From the NCBI RefSeq assembly GCF_014204515.1, contig NZ_JACHLI010000008.1, forward strand, positions 62,001 through 126,000: a stretch of 64,000 nucleotides of DNA, read 5' to 3'. Made by a program: the position numbers and the translations under genes. The stretch is from Pseudomonas nitroreducens. GTDB taxonomy: Bacteria; Pseudomonadota; Gammaproteobacteria; Pseudomonadales; Pseudomonadaceae. Each line of letters begins with the position of its first letter. The first letter of the stretch is position 1. The notes below the pieces were generated by a model. The model saw nothing but the letters and a program-made list of their open reading frames with translations, was not told the DNA's origin and searched no databases. Shown here piece after piece: positions 36,986-45,037 of this stretch.

Positions 36986-37822
36986 TCAGACCAGCCCTGC
37001 GCGCAGGTTCAGCAGCATCCGCTCGCCCTGGCCGAGGATCAGCCCGCCGGCGCGATAGCCGGCGGCGCCGATGCACAGGAATCGCTCAGCTTCGCCCGGC
37101 TCGACCTGCTCCACCGCGCGACTGCCGGGGTGCCAGATGACGCTGCCGGCGCTGGTGTTCTTGTCGATGCGCAGGCGGCGCTGCCAGCCAGCATCCTCCA
37201 GCACAAGGGAACCGGTGTTGTAGAGCACCTGCTTGACCGCGCCGCGGGGCGCCCAGGTGTTGGGCAGGCTGCTGGCCTTGCCGTCCAGTTCCATGCCGTG
37301 GACCACCGAGCGCCGCAGCGAGCCCACGCGCCAGTATGGCTGCAGGGCGAAGCTGAACAGGCAGTCGCTGTCATCCTCGTGGTAGCTGGAAAGTTCGATG
37401 TCCAGCTCCTGGCCCAGCCGCGCTTCCAGGCGCACGTGCCAGTCCTCGATATCCAGCTGCCAGCTGATCACGGCTTTCTGGTCGTCCGCCCAGGCGTCGA
37501 GCATCCGCCATTCGCGCTGGCGCGCCCAGCCGTGCTGGGGCCAGTCGGCCTCGGTGGGATGGCTGCCGAACCACGGCCAGCAGACCGGGATACCGCCGCG
37601 GATCGGCGCTGTGCTCAGGCTCGGCCACTGGCTGGAACACCACAGCAGCGGACGCGCGCCGCGCGGCTGGAAGTGCAGCAGTTGCGCGCCCTGGCGGCTG
37701 AACACCGCCTGGCATTGCGGATGATCGATGAGCAGCAGGTCGCGACGCTGGAAGCGCACCCAGTCGAAGGGCCGCTTGGCCCGCATGGAATGAAAAAAGC
37801 GCTGCAGCGGATGCTCGAGCAT
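36986..37822 (-). CDS. D-hexose-6-phosphate mutarotase (aldose 1-epimerase fold)
   Basis: A 278-residue galactose-mutarotase-like protein of the YeaD group, with IRGGIPVCWPWFG and the HGWARQREW region typical of glucose-6-phosphate 1-epimerases. It would interconvert anomers of glucose-6-phosphate for Zwf. The start is uncertain. The ATG at 37822 is preferred (AGGA 10 bp upstream; MLEHPLQRFF start), while an ATG at 37858 or a GTG at 37888 would lengthen it, the latter inside a palindrome that looks like a HexR operator. It stands downstream of oprB on the same strand. Confidence 0.85.
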   Translation of the reverse strand: MLEHPLQRFFHSMRAKRPFDWVRFQRRDLLLIDHPQCQAVFSRQGAQLLHFQPRGARPLLWCSSQWPSLSTAPIRGGIPVCWPWFGSHPTEADWPQHGWARQREWRMLDAWADDQKAVISWQLDIEDWHVRLEARLGQELDIELSSYHEDDSDCLFSFALQPYWRVGSLRRSVVHGMELDGKASSLPNTWAPRGAVKQVLYNTGSLVLEDAGWQRRLRIDKNTSAGSVIWHPGSRAVEQVEPGEAERFLCIGAAGYRAGGLILGQGERMLLNLRAGLV

Positions 37823-37877
37823 TATCCGGATGTCCTGATCCAATCCCTGCCCGGACATTCCGGGGCGTGAAAATCTC

Positions 37878-37892
37878 TGTAGTTTCACTACA
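37878..37892. promoter_or_regulatory. HexR-like palindrome upstream of mutarotase gene
   Basis: TGTAGT-TTC-ACTACA is a perfect 6+6 palindrome 56-70 bp upstream of the preferred start. It shares the TGTAGT half-site and half-site spacing with the candidate operator at 35715. This suggests that the mutarotase belongs to the HexR regulon. Confidence 0.55.
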
Positions 37893-37991
37893 TCTTACAG
37901 AAAAGGCCGCGATTCTAACCGCAAAGCCTAGCCACGCGTAGCGCCTGCGCCAATGAAAACGGACTCCCCACCCGCTTGGGGCTCCTGCTTC

Positions 37992-38066
37992 TGTAGGAGC
38001 GAGCTTGCTCGCGAACAATCCACGGCTGTGGCGTCAGGCGCTTCGCGAGCAAGCTCGCTCCTACAA
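37992..38066. repeat. REP-like inverted pair, family R2 (copy 2)
   Basis: TGTAGGAGCGAGCTTGCTCG and the inverted CGAGCAAGCTCGCTCCTACA. Same family as 36879. Confidence 0.85.
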
Positions 38067-38108
38067 AAAGCTGCCGAAGGACCACCCAACACACCGCCCG
38101 GAGCAGCA

Positions 38109-38188
38109 CCGTAGGGCGCATAGCCTGGAACAGGTTATCCGCCGGGGCCCTAGCGGCGGTTAACGCTGGCGCGTTATGCACCCTACGA
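38109..38188. repeat. Inverted repeat pair, family R3 (copy 1)
   Basis: CGTAGGGCGCATAGCCTGGA ... GGTTATCCGCCG faces CGGCGGTTAACGCTGGCGCG ... CACCCTACG. A second member is at 51351. It lies downstream of oprB. Confidence 0.8.
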
Positions 38189-38272
38189 AAGCCGGCGCCT
38201 GCCGGCGGCAGGCCGAACCTACCAGAAGCCGTCCACTCGATTCGAGCACGCTCCACGTTGGAATCGAAAAAA

Positions 38273-38293
38273 GGCCCGTCGCAAGGACGGGCC
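38273..38293 (-). terminator. Terminator of oprB
   Basis: GGCCCGTC (38273-38280) pairs with GACGGGCC (38286-38293). AAAAAA to the left is a T-run on the minus strand, ending the gltBFGK-oprB transcript. Confidence 0.85.
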
Positions 38294-38313
38294 AGGTTCG
38301 CACCACGGAGCAA

Positions 38314-39669
38314 TCAGAAGCTGGACTGGATCTTCAGGCCGGCCACCACGGCGTTGTTGACCTCGTCCACGCCGCCCGGATGGCGGATGTACTGCAGGTT
38401 CGGGCGCACGGTGAGCCAATTGGTCACATGCACACCGTAGTACAGCTCGGCGTTGTACTCGGTGTCCTGGATGGGCTGGAACAGCGGGTTGTCGTAGTCG
38501 TCGATGCCGTTGACCTGGTTCACCAGGCGCTGGCGGTCCTGCACGTCGTCGTTGACGTGGATGCGCGCTACGCCGAAGCCGATGTCGTCCTTGGGCCGCG
38601 CATCGAACGGGCCTTTGTAGACCACACCGAGCTGCTGGTAGTTGTCGACGGTATTGGTGGCCTTGTCGTGCACGGTGAAGTTGGCGAACAGGCTCAGGCC
38701 GCGCGAGGCATCGCCGTTGTGCGCGGTGACCTGCTGTTGCGCCACCACCCACCAGCCGTGCTTGCCGTTGTGGGTCTTGGGCGCTTCGCCGGTGAGCGCC
38801 TGCGGGTTGCCGTTGACGTCGTAGTACACGTCGTCGGCCTCGGCGGTGCTGTAGTAGTAGCCCAGGCGGTATTCGCCAGGCAGTTGCTGGGCGCCAACCT
38901 TGGGCATCCACACCAGCTCCACCGGCAGGATGGTGCCCTTGGTGCCGCTGCCGTTGAGCTTGAAGCCGTTGCCGGTCTCCAGGTTCGACGGGTTCTGGTT
39001 GTAGGCGCCGACCTGGGCGTACCACTCATCGTTGAAGTTCCACTTCACACGGGCCGCCCACTGGCTGACCGGCCAGTTGTACCAGATGCCGCCGACCCAG
39101 TTGCCCACCTGCGAGCCGCAGAAGGCGAGGTTCTGGAAATCGCAGGGGAAGCTGTTGAAGTCCTCGCCCTCGCCGAAGCGGCCGACCTTCACGTCCAGCG
39201 CGCCGTCGAAGTACTGCTGCTTGATCCACATCTGCGTCAGGCGCCAGGTCTGGCCACGACCCCAGACTTCCTGCACGGAGCTGAACTGGCCGGCGCGCGG
39301 GTCGCTGATGCGGTCGTTGGAGAGGTTGCGGCCGCTGCGCTCGGTGACCGTCAGCTGGAACTCGGTGGCATCCCAGCCGAGGATCTTCTGCAGGTCCAGG
39401 TGGGTGCCCAGGGCGAACTGGTCGGAGTAGCGCGCGGTGGTGTGCTGGTCATAGCCGCCACCCAGGTTGCTGGCGACCTCGCCGACGTAGTCGAGCTTGA
39501 AGTCGTAGCCCTTCTCCAGCAGCTCGGTGCGCTTGCCGCCCCAGTCGCCCAGGCCCCATTTGGAGTCGGATGAGAAAGCGTCGGCGGCATGGGCGACGTT
39601 GCCCACACAACCCAGCGCGAGCAGGCAGCCCAGGGTTCGTGCAGCGGGCCGGTTGTTGTTCTTGTGCAT
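38314..39669 (-). CDS. oprB: Carbohydrate-selective outer-membrane porin
   Basis: A 451-residue porin of the OprB family. A signal peptide ends at AHA (about residue 28), aromatic-rich beta-strands follow, and the C-terminal residue is phenylalanine (KIQSSF), as for BAM substrates. It lets glucose and related sugars cross the outer membrane. It is 72 bp downstream of gltK in the uptake operon. Codons 2-6 carry a CA motif that may bind Hfq-Crc. Confidence 0.95.
   Translation of the reverse strand: MHKNNNRPAARTLGCLLALGCVGNVAHAADAFSSDSKWGLGDWGGKRTELLEKGYDFKLDYVGEVASNLGGGYDQHTTARYSDQFALGTHLDLQKILGWDATEFQLTVTERSGRNLSNDRISDPRAGQFSSVQEVWGRGQTWRLTQMWIKQQYFDGALDVKVGRFGEGEDFNSFPCDFQNLAFCGSQVGNWVGGIWYNWPVSQWAARVKWNFNDEWYAQVGAYNQNPSNLETGNGFKLNGSGTKGTILPVELVWMPKVGAQQLPGEYRLGYYYSTAEADDVYYDVNGNPQALTGEAPKTHNGKHGWWVVAQQQVTAHNGDASRGLSLFANFTVHDKATNTVDNYQQLGVVYKGPFDARPKDDIGFGVARIHVNDDVQDRQRLVNQVNGIDDYDNPLFQPIQDTEYNAELYYGVHVTNWLTVRPNLQYIRHPGGVDEVNNAVVAGLKIQSSF
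39653..39665 (-). promoter_or_regulatory. Crc/Hfq-type CA motif at oprB start
   Basis: On the minus strand ACAAGAACAACAA, running from just inside the start codon region through codons 3-6, matches AANAANAA in overlapping registers. It lies within the ribosome footprint of oprB. Confidence 0.5.
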
Positions 39670-39741
39670 CTCCAGCGTCCTCGTTGTCTTGGTTTCCAGC
39701 GTAGTTTCAGGCAGTGAATTTCAGGGCAGTGGTCGTACAGC

Positions 39742-40902
39742 TCAGGAATGTTTCTGGCGCGCCAGCGGCGTCACCTTGTTCGCACCGTCGCCGCGCGGTT
39801 CGGCACGCAGGCGTTCGCCGCTCTGCGCATCGAACAGCAAGGCGCGGGCAGGATCGAAGCGCAGCTGCAGGGAGGAGCCCGGCTGTGGCGTCTGGTCCGG
39901 CGCGAGACGGCAGCAGACCTTGGCGCCGTTGAGCGTGACGAAGGCCAGGGTGTCCGGGCCGGTAGGCTCGACCACCTCGACCTCGGCGCGCAGGTCATTC
40001 GGACCGTTGGCGCCATCAGTGGCCAGCTGCACCTGTTCCGGGCGCACGCCGAGGATCAGCTCGCGCCCCTCGACCAACCCGGCCTCCAGTTGCAGCGGCA
40101 GCTCGCAGCGGTCCTGGCCGCTGTCCAGCAGACCGACCAGCCGGCCGCCCTGCTGCTGCACCTTGAGCGGAATGAAGTTCATCGGCGGCGAGCCGATGAA
40201 GCTGGCAACGAACAGGTTCGCCGGGTCGTTGTAGATCTGCTGCGGGGTGCCGAACTGCTGGACGATGCCGTCCTTCATTACCGCCACCTTGTCACCCAGG
40301 GTCATGGCCTCGATCTGGTCATGGGTCACGTATACCGTGGTGGTCTTCAGGCGCTGGTGCATCAGCTTGATCTCGGTGCGCATCTCCACGCGCAGCTTGG
40401 CGTCGAGGTTCGACAGCGGTTCGTCGAACAGGTAGATCTTCGGCCGCCGCGCCAGCGCCCGGCCCATGGCCACGCGTTGCTGCTGGCCGCCGGAAAGCTG
40501 CGAGGGCTTGCGTTCGAGCAGGTGCTCGATCTGCAGCAGCTTGGCCACGCGGGCCACCTCGGCGTCGATCTCGGTTTTCGGCAGCTTGCGGATCTTCAGG
40601 CCGAAGGCGATGTTCTCGCGCACGCTCATGGTCGGGTACAGCGCATAGGACTGGAACACCATGGCGATGTCACGATCCTTCGGGCTCATGCCACTGATGT
40701 CCTGGCCGTCCACCAGAATGGCGCCGCCGGTGAGGTTCTCCAGGCCGGCGATGCAGTTCATCAGGGTGGATTTGCCGCAGCCGGAGGGGCCGACCAGGAT
40801 CAGGAACTCGCCCGAGTTAATCGACAGGTTGATCGACTTCAGGGTATCCGCCAGGCCGGCGCCGTAGGACTTGTGCAGGTTGTGCAGTTCAAGGGTGGAC
40901 AT
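39742..40902 (-). CDS. gltK: Glucose ABC transporter ATPase
   Basis: A 386-residue sugar-type ABC ATPase (MalK/UgpC group). Walker A is GPSGCGKST (38-46), signature LSGGQQQR, Walker B IYLFDEP, and a C-terminal OB-like regulatory domain. It energises glucose uptake through GltFG with binding protein GltB. It lies 11 bp after gltG. Confidence 0.95.
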   Translation of the reverse strand: MSTLELHNLHKSYGAGLADTLKSINLSINSGEFLILVGPSGCGKSTLMNCIAGLENLTGGAILVDGQDISGMSPKDRDIAMVFQSYALYPTMSVRENIAFGLKIRKLPKTEIDAEVARVAKLLQIEHLLERKPSQLSGGQQQRVAMGRALARRPKIYLFDEPLSNLDAKLRVEMRTEIKLMHQRLKTTTVYVTHDQIEAMTLGDKVAVMKDGIVQQFGTPQQIYNDPANLFVASFIGSPPMNFIPLKVQQQGGRLVGLLDSGQDRCELPLQLEAGLVEGRELILGVRPEQVQLATDGANGPNDLRAEVEVVEPTGPDTLAFVTLNGAKVCCRLAPDQTPQPGSSLQLRFDPARALLFDAQSGERLRAEPRGDGANKVTPLARQKHS

Positions 40903-40913
40903 CGGTGCTTACC

Positions 40914-41759
40914 TCAACCTTTGACGGCGCCGGCGGTGAGGCCGCGCACGAAGTACTTGCCGGCCAGTACGTAGACCACCAGCGTGGGCAGCGCCGCGAT
41001 CATCGCGGCCGCCATGTCGACGTTGTATTCCTTCACGCCCGTGCTGATGTTCACCAGGTTGTTCAGAGCCACCGTGATGGGTTGGGCGTCGCCGCTGGCA
41101 AACACCACCCCGAACAGGAAATCATTCCAGATCTGGGTGAATTGCCAGATCAGGCAGACCATCACGATGGGGGTGGACATGGGCATCAGAATGCGTAGGA
41201 AAATGGTGAAGAACCCCGCACCGTCCAGGCGCGCGGCCTTCACCAGGGCGTCGGGGATCGCCACGAAGTAGTTACGGAAGAACAGCGTGGTGAAGGCCAG
41301 GCCGTAGATGCAGTGCACCATCACCAGGCCGGTGGTGGTGTTGGCCAGGCCGAGCTTGCCGAGGGTGAAGGACATCGGCAGGAGGATCACCTGGAACGGC
41401 AGGAAGCAGCCGAACAGCAGCGCGCCGAAGAACAGCTGCGAGCCGCGGAAGCGCCACATCGACAGCACGTAGCCGTTCATGGCGCCGATGAAGGTGGAGA
41501 TCAGCACACCCGGCACGGTGATCTTCACCGAGTTCCAGAAGTAGTCGCCCACCGCGCCCCAGGCCTTCACCCAGCCGATCGCAGTGAACACCTCCGGCAG
41601 CGCCAGCAGGTTGCTGCTCCTGATGTCCTCGGGCGACTTGAAGCTGGTCAGCAGCATCACCAGCAGCGGGATCACGTACAGCGCCACTGCGCCCCAGAGG
41701 GTTGCGTGGACTGCCAGTCGGCTCAGGCTGAAGCGCGGATTCAGGGTCGACTCATGCAT
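40914..41759 (-). CDS. gltG: Glucose ABC transporter permease, GltG
   Basis: A 281-residue inner-membrane permease (MalG-type) with six helices and an EAA-like loop (ALVKAARLDGAGFFTIFLRILMP). It pairs with GltF. It overlaps gltF by 8 bp. Confidence 0.93.
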   Translation of the reverse strand: MHESTLNPRFSLSRLAVHATLWGAVALYVIPLLVMLLTSFKSPEDIRSSNLLALPEVFTAIGWVKAWGAVGDYFWNSVKITVPGVLISTFIGAMNGYVLSMWRFRGSQLFFGALLFGCFLPFQVILLPMSFTLGKLGLANTTTGLVMVHCIYGLAFTTLFFRNYFVAIPDALVKAARLDGAGFFTIFLRILMPMSTPIVMVCLIWQFTQIWNDFLFGVVFASGDAQPITVALNNLVNISTGVKEYNVDMAAAMIAALPTLVVYVLAGKYFVRGLTAGAVKG

Positions 41760-42678
41760 GGCGCTTGCCCCGCAGTTCGGAGTACAGGTACGGCACGACG
41801 ATGGCCAGCACGGCGCCCAGCATCAGCATTGCGCTGGCCGCGCCCAGGCCCATCTGGCCGCGGGTGAAGGTGTGGGCGTACATGAACATTGCCGGCAGGT
41901 CGGAGGAATAGCCGGGGCCGCCGGCGGTCATCGCGGCGACCAGGTCGAAGCTCTTGATGGCGATGTGCGCGAGGATCATCAGCGCGCTGAAGAACACCGG
42001 GCGCAGGCTCGGCAGGACGATGCGCAGGTAGATGGTCGGCAGGCTCGCGCCGTCCACCTGGGCGGCGCGCACGATGGCCGGATCGACCCCGCGCAGGCCG
42101 GCGAGAAACAGCGCCATGACGAAGCCCGAGGCCTGCCACACGGCGGCGATCACCAGGCAGTAGACGACCCGCTCCGGGTCCACCAGCCAGTCGAAGCGAA
42201 AGCCCGTCCAGCCCCAGTCGCGCAGCAGCTTGTCCAGGCCCAGGCCGGGGTTGAGCAGCCATTTCCAGGCGGTGCCGGTGACGATCATCGACAGCGCCAT
42301 CGGGTACAGGTACACCGTGCGGATGAAGCCTTCGCGACGGATGCGCTGGTCCAGCAGCACCGCGAGGAACACGCCGAGCAGCAGGCAGACGCCGATGAAC
42401 AGGCCGCCGAACAGCAGCAGGTTTTTGCTCGCCACCCACCAGCGGTCGTTGTCCCACAGGCGCAGGTATTGGCTCAGCCCGGCCCAGCTGTAGGCCGGCA
42501 TGAAGCGCGAATTGGTGAAGGACAGCAGCAGCGTCCAGCCGATGTAGCCGTACACGCAGACCAGCACCACGAGCATGCTCGGGGCCAGCACCAGCTTCGG
42601 CAACCAGGTCTGCAGGCCGTCGAGCAGCGAGGCGCGGGGACTGGCGGCGGGTGTGAAAGTCGGAGATTGGGTCGCCAT
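41752..42678 (-). CDS. gltF: Glucose ABC transporter permease, GltF
   Basis: A 308-residue inner-membrane permease (MalF-type) with six helices and the EAA loop (AIVRAAQVDGASLPTIYLRIVLP). It pairs with GltG. It follows gltB after a 103-bp gap that contains a hairpin. Confidence 0.93.
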   Translation of the reverse strand: MATQSPTFTPAASPRASLLDGLQTWLPKLVLAPSMLVVLVCVYGYIGWTLLLSFTNSRFMPAYSWAGLSQYLRLWDNDRWWVASKNLLLFGGLFIGVCLLLGVFLAVLLDQRIRREGFIRTVYLYPMALSMIVTGTAWKWLLNPGLGLDKLLRDWGWTGFRFDWLVDPERVVYCLVIAAVWQASGFVMALFLAGLRGVDPAIVRAAQVDGASLPTIYLRIVLPSLRPVFFSALMILAHIAIKSFDLVAAMTAGGPGYSSDLPAMFMYAHTFTRGQMGLGAASAMLMLGAVLAIVVPYLYSELRGKRHA

Positions 42679-42751
42679 CTGCTTTCTCTCAGGATGAGTG
42701 AGCCCGTCCGGGCTGCCGTGGCGGCCCGGAATCGTTCTGGGGAGTCAGGAA

Positions 42752-42774
42752 ACCGGCTCCATCACGGAGCCGGT
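42752..42774 (-). other. Hairpin between gltB and gltF
   Basis: ACCGGCTCC (42752-42760) pairs with GGAGCCGGT (42766-42774) around ATCAC, directly after the gltB stop. No T-run follows on the minus strand. Such hairpins after a binding-protein gene often protect its mRNA and reduce expression of the permease genes. Confidence 0.6.
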
Positions 42775-42781
42775 GAGCGCC

Positions 42782-44044
42782 TTACTGCGCGGCGGCCTGG
42801 ATGGCGGCGCCCAGTTGCTGCGCGGCCTTCTGCGGGTCGGCGGCGGGGTCGTTGAAGAAGTTGGTGACCACGTCGAAGATCGCACCCTGCACGTAGCTGG
42901 AGGCGGCCATGCTGTGGGCCATGCTCGGCACCAGGTTGTTGCTGGCCGATGCCGCCTTGAAGTCCTTCATCGACTGCTGGGCGCAGCTGTCGAAGGGCGT
43001 CATGTCGACGTCCAGGCGCACCGGGATCGAGCCCTTGTTCAGGCTGAAATCCTTCTGGAAGGCCGGGTCGAGCACCGCGCGTGCCAGGTCTTCCTGGGCC
43101 TTGCGGTTCTCGGCGTTGCTCAGCTTGAACATCACCAGGGAGTCGATGTTGTAGTCGAAGGCCTGCTGCGTGCCGGGGAACGGCAGGCACTGGTAGTCCT
43201 TGCCCGCCACCTTGCCGGCGGCGGTGAACTCGCTCTTGGCCCAGTCGCCCATGATCTGCATGCCGGCCTTGCCGTTGATCACCATGCCGGTGGCGACGTT
43301 CCACTCGCGGCCGGCGGCATCGGCGTCGACGTAGCTGTGCAGCTTCTTCAGCGCGGCGAACACGTCGGCCATCGGCGCGCCGGTGAGGGTTGCCTTGTCC
43401 AGTTCGACGAAGGCCTTGCGATAGCCTTCCGGGCCCATCTTGCTGAGTACCAGATTCTCGAACAGGGTGCCGTCCTGCCAGGGCTGGCTGCCATGGGCCA
43501 GCGGCGTGAAGCCGGCGGCCTTGAGCTTGTCGGCGGCAGCGAAGAGCTCGTCGAGGGTGGTCGGCGGAGTAGCGCCGGCCTTCTTGAAGACTTCCGGGTT
43601 GATGTACAGCCAGTTCACCCGGTGCACGTTGACCGGCACGGCCACGTAGTCGCCCTTGTACTTCATGATCTGCGCCACCTGCGGTGGCAGCAGCTGGTCC
43701 CACTTGCCCTCGGCGGCGACGTCGTTGAGGTCGGCGAGCAGGCCCAGTTCGCCCCACTCCTGGATGTCCGGCCCCTTGATCTGTGCGGCGGCCGGCGGGT
43801 TGCCGGAGACGGCGCGGGTCTTCAGCACGGTCATGGCCGCTTCACCACCGCCGCCGGCGACGGCGAAGTCCTTCCAGGTGTGGCCCTTGGCTTCGACGAG
43901 CTTCTTCAGGGTTTCGGCGGCGCGCTTCTCGCCGGGGGAGGTCCACCAGTGCAACACTTCGACTTCACCGGCGTGAGCGAGCATTGGGGAGAGACAGAAG
44001 GAGGACAGACAGATGGCGGCCGACAGGCGACGGATCGCATTCAT
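42782..44044 (-). CDS. gltB: Glucose-binding periplasmic protein
   Basis: A 420-residue family 1 sugar-binding protein. The signal peptide ends after LAHA (residue 25), giving a mature start GEVEVLHWW. The mature protein delivers glucose to GltFGK. The ATG at 44044 places the signal peptide at the N-terminus; the longer open frame is rejected. It is the first gene of the gltBFGK-oprB operon and has an Hfq/Crc-type CA motif in its leader. GltR is its known regulator in P. aeruginosa. Confidence 0.95.
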   Translation of the reverse strand: MNAIRRLSAAICLSSFCLSPMLAHAGEVEVLHWWTSPGEKRAAETLKKLVEAKGHTWKDFAVAGGGGEAAMTVLKTRAVSGNPPAAAQIKGPDIQEWGELGLLADLNDVAAEGKWDQLLPPQVAQIMKYKGDYVAVPVNVHRVNWLYINPEVFKKAGATPPTTLDELFAAADKLKAAGFTPLAHGSQPWQDGTLFENLVLSKMGPEGYRKAFVELDKATLTGAPMADVFAALKKLHSYVDADAAGREWNVATGMVINGKAGMQIMGDWAKSEFTAAGKVAGKDYQCLPFPGTQQAFDYNIDSLVMFKLSNAENRKAQEDLARAVLDPAFQKDFSLNKGSIPVRLDVDMTPFDSCAQQSMKDFKAASASNNLVPSMAHSMAASSYVQGAIFDVVTNFFNDPAADPQKAAQQLGAAIQAAAQ

Positions 44045-44057
44045 GGGGAGCACCTTG

Positions 44058-44065
44058 TTCTTGTT
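44058..44065 (-). promoter_or_regulatory. Crc/Hfq-type CA motif in gltB leader
   Basis: AACAAGAA on the minus strand, within AATAACAAGAACAAGG, lies 13 nt before the ATG and overlaps the ribosome-binding site AAGG. It matches AANAANAA. Confidence 0.6.
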
Positions 44066-44240
44066 ATTGGAGGCAAGTCTGCGCTTGCGATGGTCCGAGT
44101 CTATCCAAGGCATTCTGCTTTCCGGGTAACGAAGGGATGGTTGATTGTCACGAGGTGGTGACATTGGGAGTCCTCTGATGGGGGTGGCGCTCAGCAAGAT
44201 TCAGGGATGAAAAATGCCTAGGGATAATCCCTGGGCTCTG

Positions 44241-44265
44241 TGCCTTGGCCCACCACCCTCTCCCC
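44241..44265. repeat. Left direct repeat of the DUF559 module
   Basis: A 25-bp sequence starting TGCCTTGGCCCACC and running into the first CCCTCTCCCC block. It is repeated with a single mismatch at 44811-44835, exactly 570 bp away, so the DUF559 gene plus element A2 form a unit bracketed by direct repeats. Confidence 0.85.
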
Positions 44266-44432
44266 CGCCCTCTCCCTGAAGGGAGAGGGAGCCGATCGGC
44301 ATGAAGCGAAACTGCAGTTTCAGCCGGCCTCCTCTCTGATTTCTAAACGCTGCAACAGCATCAGGAGCACTGCGCACCTGGCACGGCAGAGGACAGCCCC
44401 CTCTCCCTTCAGGGAGAGGGTTGGGGAGAGGG
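44256..44432. repeat. Family-A palindromic element, copy A2
   Basis: A 177-bp element with the palindrome CCCTCTCCCTGAAGGGAGAG near its left end and the inverted counterpart at 44399-44420. The core near the left end (GATCGGCATGAAGCGAAAC) is a diverged relative of the A1/A5 core. The right palindrome encodes the last residues and stop codon of the DUF559 gene. Confidence 0.85.
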
Positions 44433-44774
44433 AAAGGAGCCCGAGTCGAGCACCAAGCGTATCGCCTCCAGCACCGAATCCATCCTCGACAACACATCAT
44501 GATTCCAGAAGCGCAGCACCGTGAAACCCCTGTTCTTGAGCCATGCATCCCGTTCCAGATCGGTACTCGAATCCAGATGCTGCCCACCATCCAGTTCGAT
44601 GATCAACATCCGTTCGTGGCAGATGAAATCGATGATGTAAGGCCAGATGATCTTCTGCCGACGGAACTTGAGACCGAGAAAGCGGTGGGCGCGCAGATGG
44701 TGCCAGAGAGCGCGTTCGGCTTCGGTCTGGTCGGTGCGCAGTTGTTTCGAGAATGGGGTGAGGTGGGAGGTCAT
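44409..44774 (-). CDS. DUF559 endonuclease-like protein linked to palindromic repeats
   Basis: A 121-residue protein of the DUF559 family (Vsr/PD-(D/E)xK-like nuclease fold). Candidate catalytic residues are D49 (IIDF), E60 and D62 (IIELDGGQH) and H66. It starts at ATG 44774; a longer frame would include repeat sequence. The C-terminal tail FPSPQPSP (114-121) and the TGA stop are encoded inside the family-A palindrome. It sits between gtrS and gltB, which I recall as adjacent in P. aeruginosa, so it is probably an insertion. No methylase or other partner gene is present. Activity is not proven by sequence. Confidence 0.8.
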   Translation of the reverse strand: MTSHLTPFSKQLRTDQTEAERALWHHLRAHRFLGLKFRRQKIIWPYIIDFICHERMLIIELDGGQHLDSSTDLERDAWLKNRGFTVLRFWNHDVLSRMDSVLEAIRLVLDSGSFPSPQPSP

Positions 44775-44810
44775 CGGCGTGGCTCCAGCGGGAGTGATGC
44801 TGGAGGCTAG

Positions 44811-44835
44811 TGCCTTGGCCCACCGCCCTCTCCCC
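44811..44835. repeat. Right direct repeat of the DUF559 module
   Basis: TGCCTTGGCCCACC followed by a CCCTCTCCCC block, 24 of 25 bases identical with 44241-44265. Confidence 0.85.
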
Positions 44836-44993
44836 AGCCCTGGCTGCGCGCCCCGCTCCGAAGGGAGAGGGAGCTTTCCGAGCTGTCTGTACGCCTTTGC
44901 GTCCACTCACACCAAGGCGTCATGCGGACTCCTTGATAACCTCTCGCTCCGATCCAGTCCCCGCTCCCTTCAGGGAGAGGGCTAGGGAGAGGG
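44826..44993. repeat. Family-A palindromic element, copy A3
   Basis: A 168-bp element with left arm CCCTCTCCCC and right arm CAGGGAGAGGGCTAGGGAGA, the inverse of it. The left arm is interrupted by a 24-bp block (AGCCCTGGCTGCGCGCC...) found identically in copy A5 at 57565. The core is unlike A1/A2. Confidence 0.8.
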
Positions 44994-45037
44994 AAAAGGC
45001 ATCCGCAAACGCCGAAACAACGGCAGAAACGACTGCC

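Larger units (their letters stand above)
37823..38313. other. Non-coding stretch between mutarotase and oprB genes
   Basis: These 490 bp hold the mutarotase promoter region with a HexR-like palindrome (37878-37892), one R2 repeat pair, one R3 repeat pair and the oprB terminator. No gene was recognised; short open frames here are repeat-derived. Confidence 0.7.
44045..44408. other. gltB leader/promoter region and repeat element A2
   Basis: The first 200 bp carry the gltB promoter and leader, including the CA motif. The remainder, from 44241, is the left direct repeat and family-A element A2 that lead into the DUF559 gene. No further gene was seen. Confidence 0.65.

Noticed and set aside
44253..44432. 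Possible terminator or CRISPR-like repeat
   Set aside because: The units are inverted palindromes with varied interiors, not regularly spaced direct repeats; no cas genes are present. Classified as family-A elements instead.
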